Assembly (NCBI GenBank): GCA_964540575.1
Contig: CAZINI010000012.1
Location: 1-64,000, forward strand
Reading direction: 5' to 3'
DNA length: 64,000 nt
DNA from: UMGS1889 sp964540575
Lineage (GTDB): Bacteria; Bacillota; Clostridia; Oscillospirales; Ruminococcaceae
The translations under genes were made by a program, and so were the position numbers. The notes beneath the pieces were generated by a model. The model was not told the DNA's origin. It did not search any database and worked only from the letters and a program-made list of their open reading frames with translations. Position 1 is the first letter of the stretch. Every line of letters starts with the position of its first letter. Shown piece by piece: positions 8,153 through 16,938 of the stretch.

Positions 8153-10387
8153 TTATGCAGTAATCGACTTGCCGGCAGACATTGCACTTCTGATATTTGT
8201 CTTATTGTTGAATGCTGCTACATAGTAGTAATATGTCTTGCCGCTGACAGCAGTTGTATCTGTAAAGGTAGTGCCTGCCTGTACATTAAGCAGTGTCTTA
8301 GCACCTGTGGAACTGTCTGCTCTGTATATACGGTAGCTTGTAGCTCCGGTCGATGTGCTCCATGTCAATGCCACACCGTTTGATGTCTTTGCAGCCGACT
8401 TGATGATCGGAGCACTGATCTTGGTCATTGTGACCTTTCTGGAAGTCGAATAAGCACTTCTTATCATTGTATTTTTGTTGAAGGCTGCTACGAAATAGTA
8501 GTATGTCTTCCCTGCAACAGCTGTTGTGTCGATACCGTTCAGGTTTGCGGTAACAAGTATCTGTTCCTTTGTACCTGTCTGGCTGTCGGCTCTGTATATT
8601 CTGTAGCTTGTTGCTCCGGGAACGCTGCTCCAGTAGAGATACAGTCCCGCATCGCCGATACATGTATCGGTAAGAGAAGGTGTGCTTATCTTGGTCATTG
8701 TGATCTTTCTTGCTGTAGAGAACGCACTTCTGATGTTGGTATTGCTGTTAAATGCAGTTACATAGTAATAATATGTCTTGCCGCTTACGGCTGTTGAATC
8801 AACATAGCTTGTGTTTGCTGTTGTGGTAAGCTGCTTCTTTGTGCCTGATGCACTGTCAGCACGGTAAACTCTGTAGCTTGTAGCTCCGGGGATTTTGTTC
8901 CAGTAGAGATAAAGTCCTGCATCACCGATAGCCGAATCGGTAAGACCGGGAGCGGTCAGTGTTGTTGCAACTGCCCTTCTTGCAGAAGAATATGCACTGA
9001 GGAGCTTGGTATTGTTGTTATATGCAGCAACGAAATAATAGTATGTCTTGCCGCTTACAGCTGTGGTGTCGCAGAAGTTAGTAGAGCCTGTAACGCCAAG
9101 CTGTGTCTTTGTGCCGGTAGCACTGGTAGCTCTGTAAACACGGTAGCTTGTTGCACCGGAAACTGCATTCCAATAGATATACATTCCGTTGCTGCCCATT
9201 ACTGTATCGCTGATAGAAGGTGCCTTGGGTGCTTCCGCACTGCTTCCGCCGGGAACATAATCAGTAGTGCTTAATGTGGGGTATTTAAGGGTTGTCGACC
9301 AATCGCCATAATAAAGATTTCCCTTACCTGTAGGAGTATGATATTTGGAATCCTGATTCTTTGTGGTTGTACTGCCAACAAGGAACCAATTCTCGGTATA
9401 TCTTGTATCAACGCCATCACAATAATGCCCATTGATTTCGGGACCATCTATCCATGTAACGTCAACATTATACCATTTACCGCCCATGTAAACCATATTG
9501 TACTCATGCATATAACCATTTACAAGAATACAAGGAATATTAGCATAGTCGCATAACATCTTGTAAGCCTCAGCATAGCCTTCGCATACACAGTCACCGT
9601 TGATAAGTGCACCATATGCATTCCAGCAGTTGGGGTACAGATACATTGTAGAAGACGAAGCCTCACTTGCAGGAGTATTATATGTATTTTTGTCACTTAA
9701 ATAACGAGCAAGTGCAAGTGCCTTATCATATGTACTCAGTGAGCTGAGTGAATTGACTTTTGAACTTACAACATTCATTACTTTAGTATAATTTGTTGCC
9801 ATTCCACTGTTAGTTTGTCCGTCACAAGGAATTAATTTCATTAATACACCATTAGTATACAAAGTATACTCAAACAACCATAAATGGAAATATTCGGGAT
9901 GATCCTTAACAAACGCTTCAAAGCCCTGACAGAGCTCATATATACAATTTGATTCAGAAAATGAACCCTCTATAAATATATAATCGTAAGTGATGTCTTC
10001 CTTAAGAGCAGCACCGATCGTGTTATAAACAAGCTTTTCATTTGCAGTTAGAATGTTATAGAAATTATAACTATTGGTGCCGCCGTAATAGCTCTTGGGA
10101 TCAGCTGTAACTTTAGTTACATCGTACGGTTCATTACAAACAGAGCCTTTGATCTTGCTCGCATCAATTGAAAATGCACCTGTTTTGCATTCAAGATTCT
10201 GCTGAAAGATCGCATCAAGCTCGGACGATGATATTTCCGCCGACTCGCCCGTTGAAAATTCTTCAAACTTATCTGTCGATACTACCACAGACATTTCACT
10301 GTCGGCAGAAGCACTGAACGCTATCGATGAAACTATCATCGATGCACTCAAAAGCAGTGACACTGCTTTTTTGAGATTATTTTTCAT
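8153..10387 (-). CDS. Secreted transglutaminase-like protein with four Fn3-like repeats
   Basis: An extracellular 744-residue protein. Residues 1-29 are a Sec signal peptide with a lysine-rich n-region, a hydrophobic core and an ASA cleavage region. A transglutaminase/protease-like domain covers about residues 80-350. Its catalytic triad is visible as Cys in GDCVCEGYA (about 265), His in MHEYNMVY and Asp in WYNVDVTW. It is followed by four repeats of about 90 residues (YLYW.. GATSYR.YRAD.. SGKTYYYYV) that look like fibronectin type III modules. No LPXTG, SLH or dockerin module is seen, so the protein is probably released. Cross-linking, peptidase or binding activity cannot be distinguished from sequence. 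It is a tandem paralogue of the gene at 10670-13114. Confidence 0.85.
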   Translation of the reverse strand: MKNNLKKAVSLLLSASMIVSSIAFSASADSEMSVVVSTDKFEEFSTGESAEISSSELDAIFQQNLECKTGAFSIDASKIKGSVCNEPYDVTKVTADPKSYYGGTNSYNFYNILTANEKLVYNTIGAALKEDITYDYIFIEGSFSESNCIYELCQGFEAFVKDHPEYFHLWLFEYTLYTNGVLMKLIPCDGQTNSGMATNYTKVMNVVSSKVNSLSSLSTYDKALALARYLSDKNTYNTPASEASSSTMYLYPNCWNAYGALINGDCVCEGYAEAYKMLCDYANIPCILVNGYMHEYNMVYMGGKWYNVDVTWIDGPEINGHYCDGVDTRYTENWFLVGSTTTKNQDSKYHTPTGKGNLYYGDWSTTLKYPTLSTTDYVPGGSSAEAPKAPSISDTVMGSNGMYIYWNAVSGATSYRVYRATSATGTKTQLGVTGSTNFCDTTAVSGKTYYYFVAAYNNNTKLLSAYSSARRAVATTLTAPGLTDSAIGDAGLYLYWNKIPGATSYRVYRADSASGTKKQLTTTANTSYVDSTAVSGKTYYYYVTAFNSNTNIRSAFSTARKITMTKISTPSLTDTCIGDAGLYLYWSSVPGATSYRIYRADSQTGTKEQILVTANLNGIDTTAVAGKTYYYFVAAFNKNTMIRSAYSTSRKVTMTKISAPIIKSAAKTSNGVALTWSTSTGATSYRIYRADSSTGAKTLLNVQAGTTFTDTTAVSGKTYYYYVAAFNNKTNIRSAMSAGKSITA

Positions 10388-10514
10388 ATTTTTTGCCCCT
10401 TCACAATAAAATTTGACGCTAAACGCTAAGCATCACACGTCTTCAGATTAAGCATACCACTATTATTTGCATAATTCTGTATCAAATAATTTCCAAAATG
10501 TAAAATTTATAATT

Positions 10515-10543
10515 TTAGACATATTTTACATAGAAATATCTAA
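10515..10543. promoter_or_regulatory. Imperfect palindrome upstream of transglutaminase gene 1
   Basis: TTAGACATAT, a 9-nt gap, then AAATATCTAA; two positions break the symmetry. It lies 128 bp before the start codon. The equivalent palindrome at 13245 lies 131 bp before the paralogue's start, so the element is conserved between the copies and is a candidate operator or activator site. Confidence 0.5.
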
Positions 10544-10592
10544 TAATAATGCTTTATACTAATTCCGTCAAAACCGCACCGAACCAACAAAA

Positions 10593-10645
10593 TAAGCCCG
10601 ACCATCGCAAACAGCATAATGGCTGCTTGTGATGATCGGGCATTT
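10593..10645 (-). terminator. Intrinsic terminator, copy 2
   Basis: The same stem as the terminator at 8076 (AAGCCCGACCATC paired with GATGATCGGGC). It ends the second transglutaminase-like gene on the minus strand and has A/T-rich flanks. The two copies differ at only a few positions. Confidence 0.8.
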
Positions 10646-10669
10646 TAATCCGATTTACTTTGGAATAAA

Positions 10670-13114
10670 TTATGCAGTAACAGACTTAGATGAAGACATT
10701 GCACTTCTAATATTTGTCTGATTGTTGAATGCTGCTACATAGTAGTAATATGTCTTGCCGCTGACAGCAGTTGTATCTGTAAAGGTGTTGCCTGCCTGTA
10801 CTTTAAGCAGTGTCTTAGCACCTGTGGAACTGTCTGCTCTGTATACACGGTAGCTTGTAGCTCCCGAAACTGTACCCCATGTAAGCTGCACGCCGCTTGT
10901 TGTGCTAGTCGCCGACTTGATTGAAGGTGCACTGATCTTAGTCATTATAACCTTTCTTGCGGTAGAGTATGCACTTCTTATCATTGTCTGGTTGTTAAAG
11001 GCTGCTACATAATAATAGTATGTCTTTCCCGAAACAGCTGTTGTATCGATACCGTTCAGGTTTGCGGTAACAAGTATCTGCTGCTTTGTACCTGTCTGGC
11101 TGTCGGCTCTGTATATTCTGTAGCTTGTTGCTCCGGGAACGCTGCTCCAGTAGAGATACAGTCCCGCATCGCCGATACATGTATCGGTGAGAGATGGCGT
11201 GCTTATCTTGGTCATGGTGACCTTTCTGGAAGTCGAGTAAGCACTTCTTATCATAGTCTGGTTGTTGAAAGCTGCTACGAAATAGTAGTATGTCTTCCCT
11301 GCAACAGCTGTTGTGTCGATACCGTTCAGGTTTGCGGTAACAAGTATCTGTTCCTTTGTACCTGTCTGGCTGTCGGCTCTGTATATTCTGTAGCTTGTTG
11401 CTCCGGGAACGCTGCTCCAGTAGAGATACAGTCCCGCATCACCTATGCAGGTATCGGTCAGAGAAGGTGTGCTTATCTTGGTCATGGTGATCTTTCTTGC
11501 GGTAGAGAATGCACTTCTGACGTTAGTATTGCTGCTGAATGCAGTTACATAGTAGTAATATGTCTTGCCGCTTACGGCTGTTGAATCAATATAGTTTGTG
11601 TTTGCTGTTGTGGTAAGCAGTTTCTTTGTGCCTGATGAACTGTCAGCACGGTAAACGCTGTAGCTTGTTGCTCCGGGAATGCTGTTCCAGTAGAGGTAGA
11701 GTCCTGCGTCACCGATAGCCGAATCGTTAAGGCCGGGAGCGGTCAGTACAGTCGCAACAGTTTTTCTTGCGGAAGAGTATTCACCGAGGATATTGTTGCT
11801 GTTATATGCAGCAATGTAATAATAATATGTTTTGCCGCTTACGGCTGTGATGTCGCAAAAGCCGGTAGAAGAGGTATCACCGATCTGTTCCTTTGTACCG
11901 CCAAAATAGTCAGATCTGTAAATTCGATAGCCTTTTGCATTGGGAACTGCATTCCAGTAGATATACATTCCGCTGCTGCCCATTACTGTATCACTGATAA
12001 CAGGTGCATCGGGTCCAACTAAAGCACTTCCGCCCTCGTAAACATAATCGCTGGTACTTAATGTAGGATAAGCAAGAGTCGTGCCCCCGAACTTACCTCC
12101 ATTGGAAGGCGTATGATGTATGTTAGTATCCTGCTTTCCTGTTGTGGTGCTGCCAACAAGGAACCAATTAATGCTGTATCTTGTATCAACGCCGTCACAA
12201 TAATGACCATTGGTCTTGGGAGCATCCATCCATGTAACGTCAACATTATACCATTTGCCGTCCATATATACCATATTAAATTCATGTGTCGGGCTTATGA
12301 CAAGGATACAAGGAATATTGGCATAGTCACAAAGCATCTTGTATGCCTCAGCATAGCCTTCGCATACGCAATCGCCGTTGATAAGTGCACCGTATGCATT
12401 CCAGCAGTTGGGATATTTATAACATTCCGCTGAACTTTTAACATTGCCCGCTCCTGTATTATATACAATATTATCACATAAATAACGAGCAAGTGCAAGT
12501 GCTTTATCATATGTATTCAAAGAGCTAAGGGAATCCACCTTTGCCTTAACAATATCCATTACTTTAGTGTAATTTGTTGCCATTCCGCTGTTAGTTTGTC
12601 CGTCACAAGGATAAAGCTCCAGTGTTATGCCGCCATTATAGTACTTTCCTTCCGCCTCCCATAAATGAAAGTATTCGGGATGATCCATAATAAAAGCACT
12701 AAGGCCCTGCCAAACTTCATTGAAGTTGCTAAACGATCCTGCCACAGATACTTTATCGGCAGTAATATCATTCTTTAGTGTAGCACCGACTGCATTATAA
12801 ACAAGCTTTTCATTAGCATTAAGAATGTTATAGAAATTATAACTATTGGTGCCACCGTAATAGCTCTTGGGATCAGCCGTAACTTTAGTTACATCGAACG
12901 GCTCATCATAATAAGAAACTTTGAAATTGCTTGGATCAAGTGTGATAATGTCAGATGAGCCCACACTCATGTTCTGCTCAAAGATCTCTGCAAGCTCAGA
13001 CTGTGATATTTCTGCCGACATTTCATCGTCAGCGGAAATATTGAACGCCATCGATGATGCCATCAACGATGCACTCAAAAGCAGCGACACTGCTTTTTTG
13101 AGAGTTTTTTTCAT
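10670..13114 (-). CDS. Secreted transglutaminase-like protein with five Fn3-like repeats
   Basis: An 814-residue extracellular protein and tandem paralogue of 8153-10387. It has a signal peptide (residues 1-28), a transglutaminase-like domain with Cys in GDCVCEGYA (about 250), His in THEFNMVY and Asp in WYNVDVTW, then five Fn3-like repeats of about 90 residues (about 366-814). Repeats 3 and 4 (residues 549-638 and 639-728) are almost identical, which explains the extra module relative to the paralogue. The N-terminal third is more diverged than the repeats. The promoter region, coding sequence and terminator are all shared with the paralogue, so the whole transcription unit was duplicated. 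Function beyond the domain class is unknown. Confidence 0.85.
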   Translation of the reverse strand: MKKTLKKAVSLLLSASLMASSMAFNISADDEMSAEISQSELAEIFEQNMSVGSSDIITLDPSNFKVSYYDEPFDVTKVTADPKSYYGGTNSYNFYNILNANEKLVYNAVGATLKNDITADKVSVAGSFSNFNEVWQGLSAFIMDHPEYFHLWEAEGKYYNGGITLELYPCDGQTNSGMATNYTKVMDIVKAKVDSLSSLNTYDKALALARYLCDNIVYNTGAGNVKSSAECYKYPNCWNAYGALINGDCVCEGYAEAYKMLCDYANIPCILVISPTHEFNMVYMDGKWYNVDVTWMDAPKTNGHYCDGVDTRYSINWFLVGSTTTGKQDTNIHHTPSNGGKFGGTTLAYPTLSTSDYVYEGGSALVGPDAPVISDTVMGSSGMYIYWNAVPNAKGYRIYRSDYFGGTKEQIGDTSSTGFCDITAVSGKTYYYYIAAYNSNNILGEYSSARKTVATVLTAPGLNDSAIGDAGLYLYWNSIPGATSYSVYRADSSSGTKKLLTTTANTNYIDSTAVSGKTYYYYVTAFSSNTNVRSAFSTARKITMTKISTPSLTDTCIGDAGLYLYWSSVPGATSYRIYRADSQTGTKEQILVTANLNGIDTTAVAGKTYYYFVAAFNNQTMIRSAYSTSRKVTMTKISTPSLTDTCIGDAGLYLYWSSVPGATSYRIYRADSQTGTKQQILVTANLNGIDTTAVSGKTYYYYVAAFNNQTMIRSAYSTARKVIMTKISAPSIKSATSTTSGVQLTWGTVSGATSYRVYRADSSTGAKTLLKVQAGNTFTDTTAVSGKTYYYYVAAFNNQTNIRSAMSSSKSVTA
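10931..11470 (-). repeat. Tandem 270-bp internal duplication (Fn3 repeats 3 and 4)
   Basis: Positions 11201-11470 and 10931-11200 encode two 90-residue modules that differ at only a handful of residues (for example KEQ versus KQQ, VAGKTYYYF versus VSGKTYYYY). The near identity at DNA level indicates a recent in-frame duplication or continuing gene conversion. Short-read assembly could easily miscount these copies. Confidence 0.85.
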
Positions 13115-13244
13115 ATACTTTGCCCCTTTACAATTTAAATTTTATATATGTCCTCTAGGTTTTATACGTCTATGTTTCAATAATACCACTATTTTTTGTA
13201 TAAATCCGCACCAAATAATTTCCATACCGTAAACTTCACATTAT

Positions 13245-13273
13245 TTAGACATATTCTGCATAGATATGTCTAA
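13245..13273. promoter_or_regulatory. Perfect palindrome between transglutaminase gene and glf
   Basis: TTAGACATAT and ATATGTCTAA form a perfect 10-bp inverted repeat with a 9-nt gap. It sits 131 bp upstream of the minus-strand transglutaminase gene and 17 bp upstream of the plus-strand glf -35 box, so a bound regulator could affect both. A weaker copy occurs at 10515. Confidence 0.6.
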
Positions 13274-13289
13274 TAGTGAACACCCACAA

Positions 13290-13318
13290 TTGACATATCA
13301 CTAAAACTATTGTATAAT
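13290..13318 (+). promoter_or_regulatory. Sigma-A promoter of glf
   Basis: TTGACA (13290-13295) and TATAAT (13313-13318), both perfect consensus, with a 17-nt spacer. Initiation near 13325 gives a 5' leader of about 25 nt before the glf ATG. Confidence 0.85.
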
Positions 13319-13350
13319 AATAACGGAATCATATTGCAGGATGTGTTAAA

Positions 13351-14463
13351 ATGTACGATTACCTGATAGTCGGAGCAGGGCTTTACGGAGCTGTTTTTGC
13401 TCACGAAGCTATATCAAGAGGCAAAAAAGTCCTCGTCATTGACAAAAGACCCCATATAGGCGGCAATGCTTATACGGAAAATGTTGAGGGAATAAATGTC
13501 CATAAATACGGTGCACACATTTTCCATACCAATAACAAAAGCGTTTGGGAATATGTCAACAGCTTTGCCGTATTTAACAGATTTACCAATTCCCCTGTTG
13601 CAAATTATAAAGGCGAATTATTCTCTCTCCCCTTCAATATGTATACGTTCAATAAAATGTGGGGAGTCTTAACGCCCGAGGAAGCTGCTGCAAAAATATG
13701 CGAACAGTGCAGTGAGATAACAGGCGAGCCGAAAAATCTTGAAGAACAAGCCATCAGCTTGGTCGGCCGTGACATTTACGAGAAGCTTGTCAAGGGATAT
13801 ACCGAAAAGCAGTGGGGCAGAAGCTGCCGTGAGCTTCCTGCGTTTATTATCAAGCGTTTGCCCGTAAGAATGACCTTTGACAATAACTATTTCAATGCAC
13901 TATATCAGGGTATTCCCATAGGCGGATATACAAAAATGATTGAAAATATGCTGGAGAGTGCCGAAATAAGGCTTAATACCGATTACCTTTCCGACCGAAA
14001 TAGTCTGAGTAATATTGCTAAAAAGATCATATATACGGGTCCAATAGACGCATATTTTGATTATTGCTTCGGAAATCTTGAATACCGCTCTGTCCGATTT
14101 GAAACCGAGCTGCTTAATAAAGCTAACTATCAGGGAAATGCTGTTGTAAACTATACCGACAGCGAAACGCCGTGGACACGGATAATCGAGCATAAATGGT
14201 TTGAATTCGGGAAAGATGAAAGCGGCAATGACATTCCAAAAACAGTGATAAGCAAAGAATACAGCTCCGAGTGGAAACCCGGGGACGAACCGTATTATCC
14301 CATAAATGATGAAGCAAACAGCTCACTCTACGCAAAATACAGAGAGCTGGCTGCAAAGGAACGGAATGTTATCTTTGGCGGACGTCTTGCCGAGTATAAA
14401 TATTACGATATGGACACAGTAATAGAGTCTGCCCTCAAAATGTGCGAAAGTGAGTTGGATTAA
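13351..14463 (+). CDS. glf: UDP-galactopyranose mutase
   Basis: FAD-dependent enzyme that interconverts UDP-galactopyranose and UDP-galactofuranose, supplying Galf for cell-surface glycans. The 370-residue length is typical. The N-terminus has the dinucleotide-binding YLIVGAGLYGAVFAHEA, followed by DKRPHIGGNAYTE. Further signatures are KYGAHIFHTNNKSVWEYVN, GYTEKQWGRSC and the C-terminal FGGRLAEYKYYDMD. It is monocistronic with its own consensus promoter and terminator, but lies beside the polysaccharide genes and a GT4 enzyme, so Galf is probably a component of the same or a second surface polymer. Confidence 0.96.
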   Translation: MYDYLIVGAGLYGAVFAHEAISRGKKVLVIDKRPHIGGNAYTENVEGINVHKYGAHIFHTNNKSVWEYVNSFAVFNRFTNSPVANYKGELFSLPFNMYTFNKMWGVLTPEEAAAKICEQCSEITGEPKNLEEQAISLVGRDIYEKLVKGYTEKQWGRSCRELPAFIIKRLPVRMTFDNNYFNALYQGIPIGGYTKMIENMLESAEIRLNTDYLSDRNSLSNIAKKIIYTGPIDAYFDYCFGNLEYRSVRFETELLNKANYQGNAVVNYTDSETPWTRIIEHKWFEFGKDESGNDIPKTVISKEYSSEWKPGDEPYYPINDEANSSLYAKYRELAAKERNVIFGGRLAEYKYYDMDTVIESALKMCESELD

Positions 14464-14465
14464 CA

Positions 14466-14505
14466 AAATACCGCTGTACAGGAAACCATGTACAGCGGTA
14501 TTTTT
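14466..14505. terminator. Bidirectional terminator between glf and the GT4 gene
   Basis: ATACCGCTGTACA and TGTACAGCGGTAT form a perfect 13-bp stem around an 8-nt loop, with A-rich sequence before and TTTTT after. It serves the convergent genes glf (plus) and the glycosyltransferase (minus), whose stop codon is only two bases beyond it. Confidence 0.9.
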
Positions 14506-14506
14506 G

Positions 14507-15607
14507 CTATATATCTGCAACTGCTTTGTATATCTCACCCATTTCATTTACGGTGATCTTTATATCATAGCATTTGGAAAGCTCCGAGCTTTTGCACCCC
14601 ATACTTTTTCTTAAAGAAGGGTCGCTGTAAAGCGTTCTGACTGCGTCGGCAAAGCCCTCCACATCATTGTCCCTGCACATAATGCCATTTTCCGAAGTTA
14701 TAAGCTGGTCATTTCCCCGAATATCCGAAGCGATACACGGCAGCCCCGCTGCCATAGCTTCAATAACTGATATAGGCAGTCCCTCCTGATGTGAGGTAAA
14801 CAAAAAAACATCGGCAATTCCCAGTATTCTGTATATATCCCGCCTATAACCGAGAAATGAAACCTTATCGGCTATGCCAAGCTTGCTGCAAAGCTCTGTA
14901 AGACTGCTCAGTTCGGGACCTCTGCCGCATATGAGATAATGGGAATTCGGAATGTCCGCTTTCGCAAAGGCTTTAAGTGCCGTTTCATAATTTTTTCTCT
15001 TAATAAGCTCTGCAACGGTCAGAACAACAAAGGTGTCCTCGGGAAGTCCAAGCTCTGTTCTAAGATCATCGGTATTTTCAGCAGCTTTTCTGACTGCCTC
15101 AGTATCCACGCCGACACCATTCAGATAATAAAGCCTGCCGCCTTTTCGGAGTTTAAACGCCTTTGCCGCTTCGTGATCCTCCTTATTGATAGTTATAAGA
15201 GCATCTGTACGGTGTGCCATAAGCATTTCGGCAGTTCTGTATATCAGGAAATTTTTCAATGGTGCACCCTTATAGAAATGAAATCCGTGAGCCGTATATA
15301 ATATCTTTGTTTTGGGAACAAATACGGAAGCCATTCTTGTCAGAATACCGCCGATCGGGGTGTGGCAGTGTATAAAATCATACCGTTCCTTAACAAACAA
15401 GCGAACGAGCTGAAAAAAAGCCTTAATATTTCGCAAATCGTATGGATCACGGCGAAAATCTACCTTATGAAACTTGTCGGCACATTCCATCGGTTCATCA
15501 TCCAAAGACGCATAATGCACCTCACATCCCCTCTCCTGAAGCCACTTGATATAAGGATTATTGAATTTCTGAAAATTTGCAACGTGCGACACAAATAACG
15601 CCTTCAT
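14507..15607 (-). CDS. Family 4 glycosyltransferase
   Basis: A GT-B fold retaining glycosyltransferase of 366 residues. The N-terminal half has FIHCHTPIGGILTRMA and YTAHGFHFYKG, typical of the capsule/exopolysaccharide group. The C-terminal donor-binding half has VAELIKRKNYETALKAFA, LLFTSHQEGLPISVIEAMA-like sequence (near residue 275, with the EX7E motif) and GLPCIASDIRGN. No membrane helices are seen. It probably acts on a lipid-linked intermediate at the inner membrane face. It lies 18 bp downstream of a small membrane-protein gene and is likely cotranscribed with it. Confidence 0.9.
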   Translation of the reverse strand: MKALFVSHVANFQKFNNPYIKWLQERGCEVHYASLDDEPMECADKFHKVDFRRDPYDLRNIKAFFQLVRLFVKERYDFIHCHTPIGGILTRMASVFVPKTKILYTAHGFHFYKGAPLKNFLIYRTAEMLMAHRTDALITINKEDHEAAKAFKLRKGGRLYYLNGVGVDTEAVRKAAENTDDLRTELGLPEDTFVVLTVAELIKRKNYETALKAFAKADIPNSHYLICGRGPELSSLTELCSKLGIADKVSFLGYRRDIYRILGIADVFLFTSHQEGLPISVIEAMAAGLPCIASDIRGNDQLITSENGIMCRDNDVEGFADAVRTLYSDPSLRKSMGCKSSELSKCYDIKITVNEMGEIYKAVADI

Positions 15608-15625
15608 AACTCACCGTCCAACACA

Positions 15626-16351
15626 TTATTTATACATAATCAGTTTCTTAATGTCAATATCATTGAAAACGCAGTGATAGGTCAGGATAATTATCCCGGG
15701 ACAGGTCAGCTCCAGCAGGAACAGCCAGAATATGCCGCCCCAGCTCAGCCCGTCAATAGTCTTGCTTTCGGTAAACAGACTGACGAACGGCGAAACATGG
15801 ATATTTCCGATAAGATATGCACTGTATATGGTCAGCTCAACGGTTCCCGTCATTTCAACCGTAACAGGCTCCTCGGGAACAGTAGTGACTTCTCCCTCGG
15901 AAGTGTCGGCAGGTGCTTCGGTAACAGCGGATTCGGCAGCAGTTCCCTCCTCAGCTTCCGGTTCAGCCTCGGTCACGACCGAGGTGTAGGTGTAATCCTT
16001 TGAGTAGAACACATCATTCACCGCTCCCGCCTTTACGAGCACGATAAGCAGAAACATTATGAAAATAGGTGCAGTGGCAACAGCAGCCATTTTGTACGGC
16101 ATCTTCTTGTCCTCCTGCTGACCGTGGAATTTCACCATATCACGGTCATTTCGGGCAGCGTTGTAGGCGTACTGAAAGAACATTCCCAGCGTTATCGCCA
16201 TTGTGCAGATGCACATAATTATCTTCATCAGCATAAATTTATTCATTATCATAGCCGTCATCAGGCAGATAACAAAGCACATTATCTCCCCAACGAACCA
16301 AAATCCAAGTCCCTTCAGACTGCGGACAGCAAAACTTTCCATTTTTTTCAA
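15626..16351 (-). CDS. Uncharacterised four-helix membrane protein with acidic extracytoplasmic loop
   Basis: Not recognised as a named family. The 241-residue protein has four hydrophobic segments: about residues 15-35, 40-60, 90-110 and 205-228. Between the third and fourth lies a long Glu/Thr/Val/Ala-rich low-complexity stretch (about 125-170) followed by a valine/threonine beta-like segment, probably outside the cell. The first pair of helices and GMFFQYAYNAARNDRD resemble integral proteins of unknown function in Ruminococcaceae. The start is probably TTG, with GGGAG about ten bases upstream; an in-frame ATG nine bases downstream is possible. It lies upstream of and probably cotranscribed with the GT4 gene. 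Confidence 0.6.
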   Translation of the reverse strand: MKKMESFAVRSLKGLGFWFVGEIMCFVICLMTAMIMNKFMLMKIIMCICTMAITLGMFFQYAYNAARNDRDMVKFHGQQEDKKMPYKMAAVATAPIFIMFLLIVLVKAGAVNDVFYSKDYTYTSVVTEAEPEAEEGTAAESAVTEAPADTSEGEVTTVPEEPVTVEMTGTVELTIYSAYLIGNIHVSPFVSLFTESKTIDGLSWGGIFWLFLLELTCPGIIILTYHCVFNDIDIKKLIMYK

Positions 16352-16445
16352 AACTATTCATCTCCCGATGATAATATTTTTCGTTCCCAAGAGAATAATA
16401 TCCTCAGGACCTTTTACGTCCAAAATAATAAAGGAGATCATACCT

Positions 16446-16874
16446 ATGAACAGTACGACCAATCTTTTGAGTGCCATTTATCAGAATGCGGATATGGGCT
16501 GCAGCTCCATCGAAAAGCTTCTGCCGAAGATAGCAGATAAGGAGCTTCGCAAAGAAGTAAGCAGCCAGCTGAACAGATACCGTCAAAGCTACAACAGAGT
16601 CAGCGGCGAGCTTCGTGCGGAACGGACTGCCCCCAAAAAGCTTGATCCCGTCACAAAGGCTATGACCAATATGGGGATAGCATTTTCCTGTGCAAAAAGC
16701 ACCGAAAGCTCCAACCTTGCCAAAATGCTCATTCAAGGGACAAATATGGGCATTATCCGACTGAACAAGAGCCTGAACGCTGCCTCGGACGCTCCATCGG
16801 ACATAATCAGCGAAGCCAAAGATATGCTGAAAGCTGAGCAGGCATATATCGACAAGCTGAAACCGTTTCTCTGA
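16446..16874 (+). CDS. Small helical-bundle protein of unknown function
   Basis: A 142-residue, entirely alpha-helical and hydrophilic protein, with no signal peptide or membrane segment. The helix pattern (two long helices around residues 10-60, two around 75-140) suggests a ferritin-like or PA2169/DUF2383-like four-helix bundle, but no metal ligands stand out and the family is not certain. Two cysteines are present (about positions 19 and 81). The ATG at 16446 has AAAGGAGAT ten bases upstream; the longer frame upstream lacks a ribosome binding site and overlaps the divergent membrane gene. It stands alone between divergent and convergent neighbours. Confidence 0.65.
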   Translation: MNSTTNLLSAIYQNADMGCSSIEKLLPKIADKELRKEVSSQLNRYRQSYNRVSGELRAERTAPKKLDPVTKAMTNMGIAFSCAKSTESSNLAKMLIQGTNMGIIRLNKSLNAASDAPSDIISEAKDMLKAEQAYIDKLKPFL

Positions 16875-16895
16875 TATTTCCATCAAAATCAACAC

Positions 16896-16934
16896 AAGGG
16901 GACTGAACGCTGAGTGCAGACAGTCCCCTTTTGT
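16896..16934. terminator. Bidirectional terminator
   Basis: AAGGGGACTG (16896-16905) pairs with CAGTCCCCTT (16921-16930), a perfect 10-bp stem. TTGTTGT follows on the plus strand, and TTGTGTTGATTTT follows on the minus strand. It separates the small helical-bundle gene from the V-ATPase operon. Confidence 0.85.
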
Positions 16935-16938
16935 TGTA

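Noticed and set aside
8153..13114. CRISPR-like or minisatellite repeats
   Set aside because: The repeated DNA is explained by in-frame 90-residue Fn3-like modules in two coding sequences.
16203..16445. Longer N-terminus for the small helical-bundle gene
   Set aside because: The extension overlaps the divergent membrane-protein gene, and the clear AAAGGAGAT lies before the ATG at 16446.
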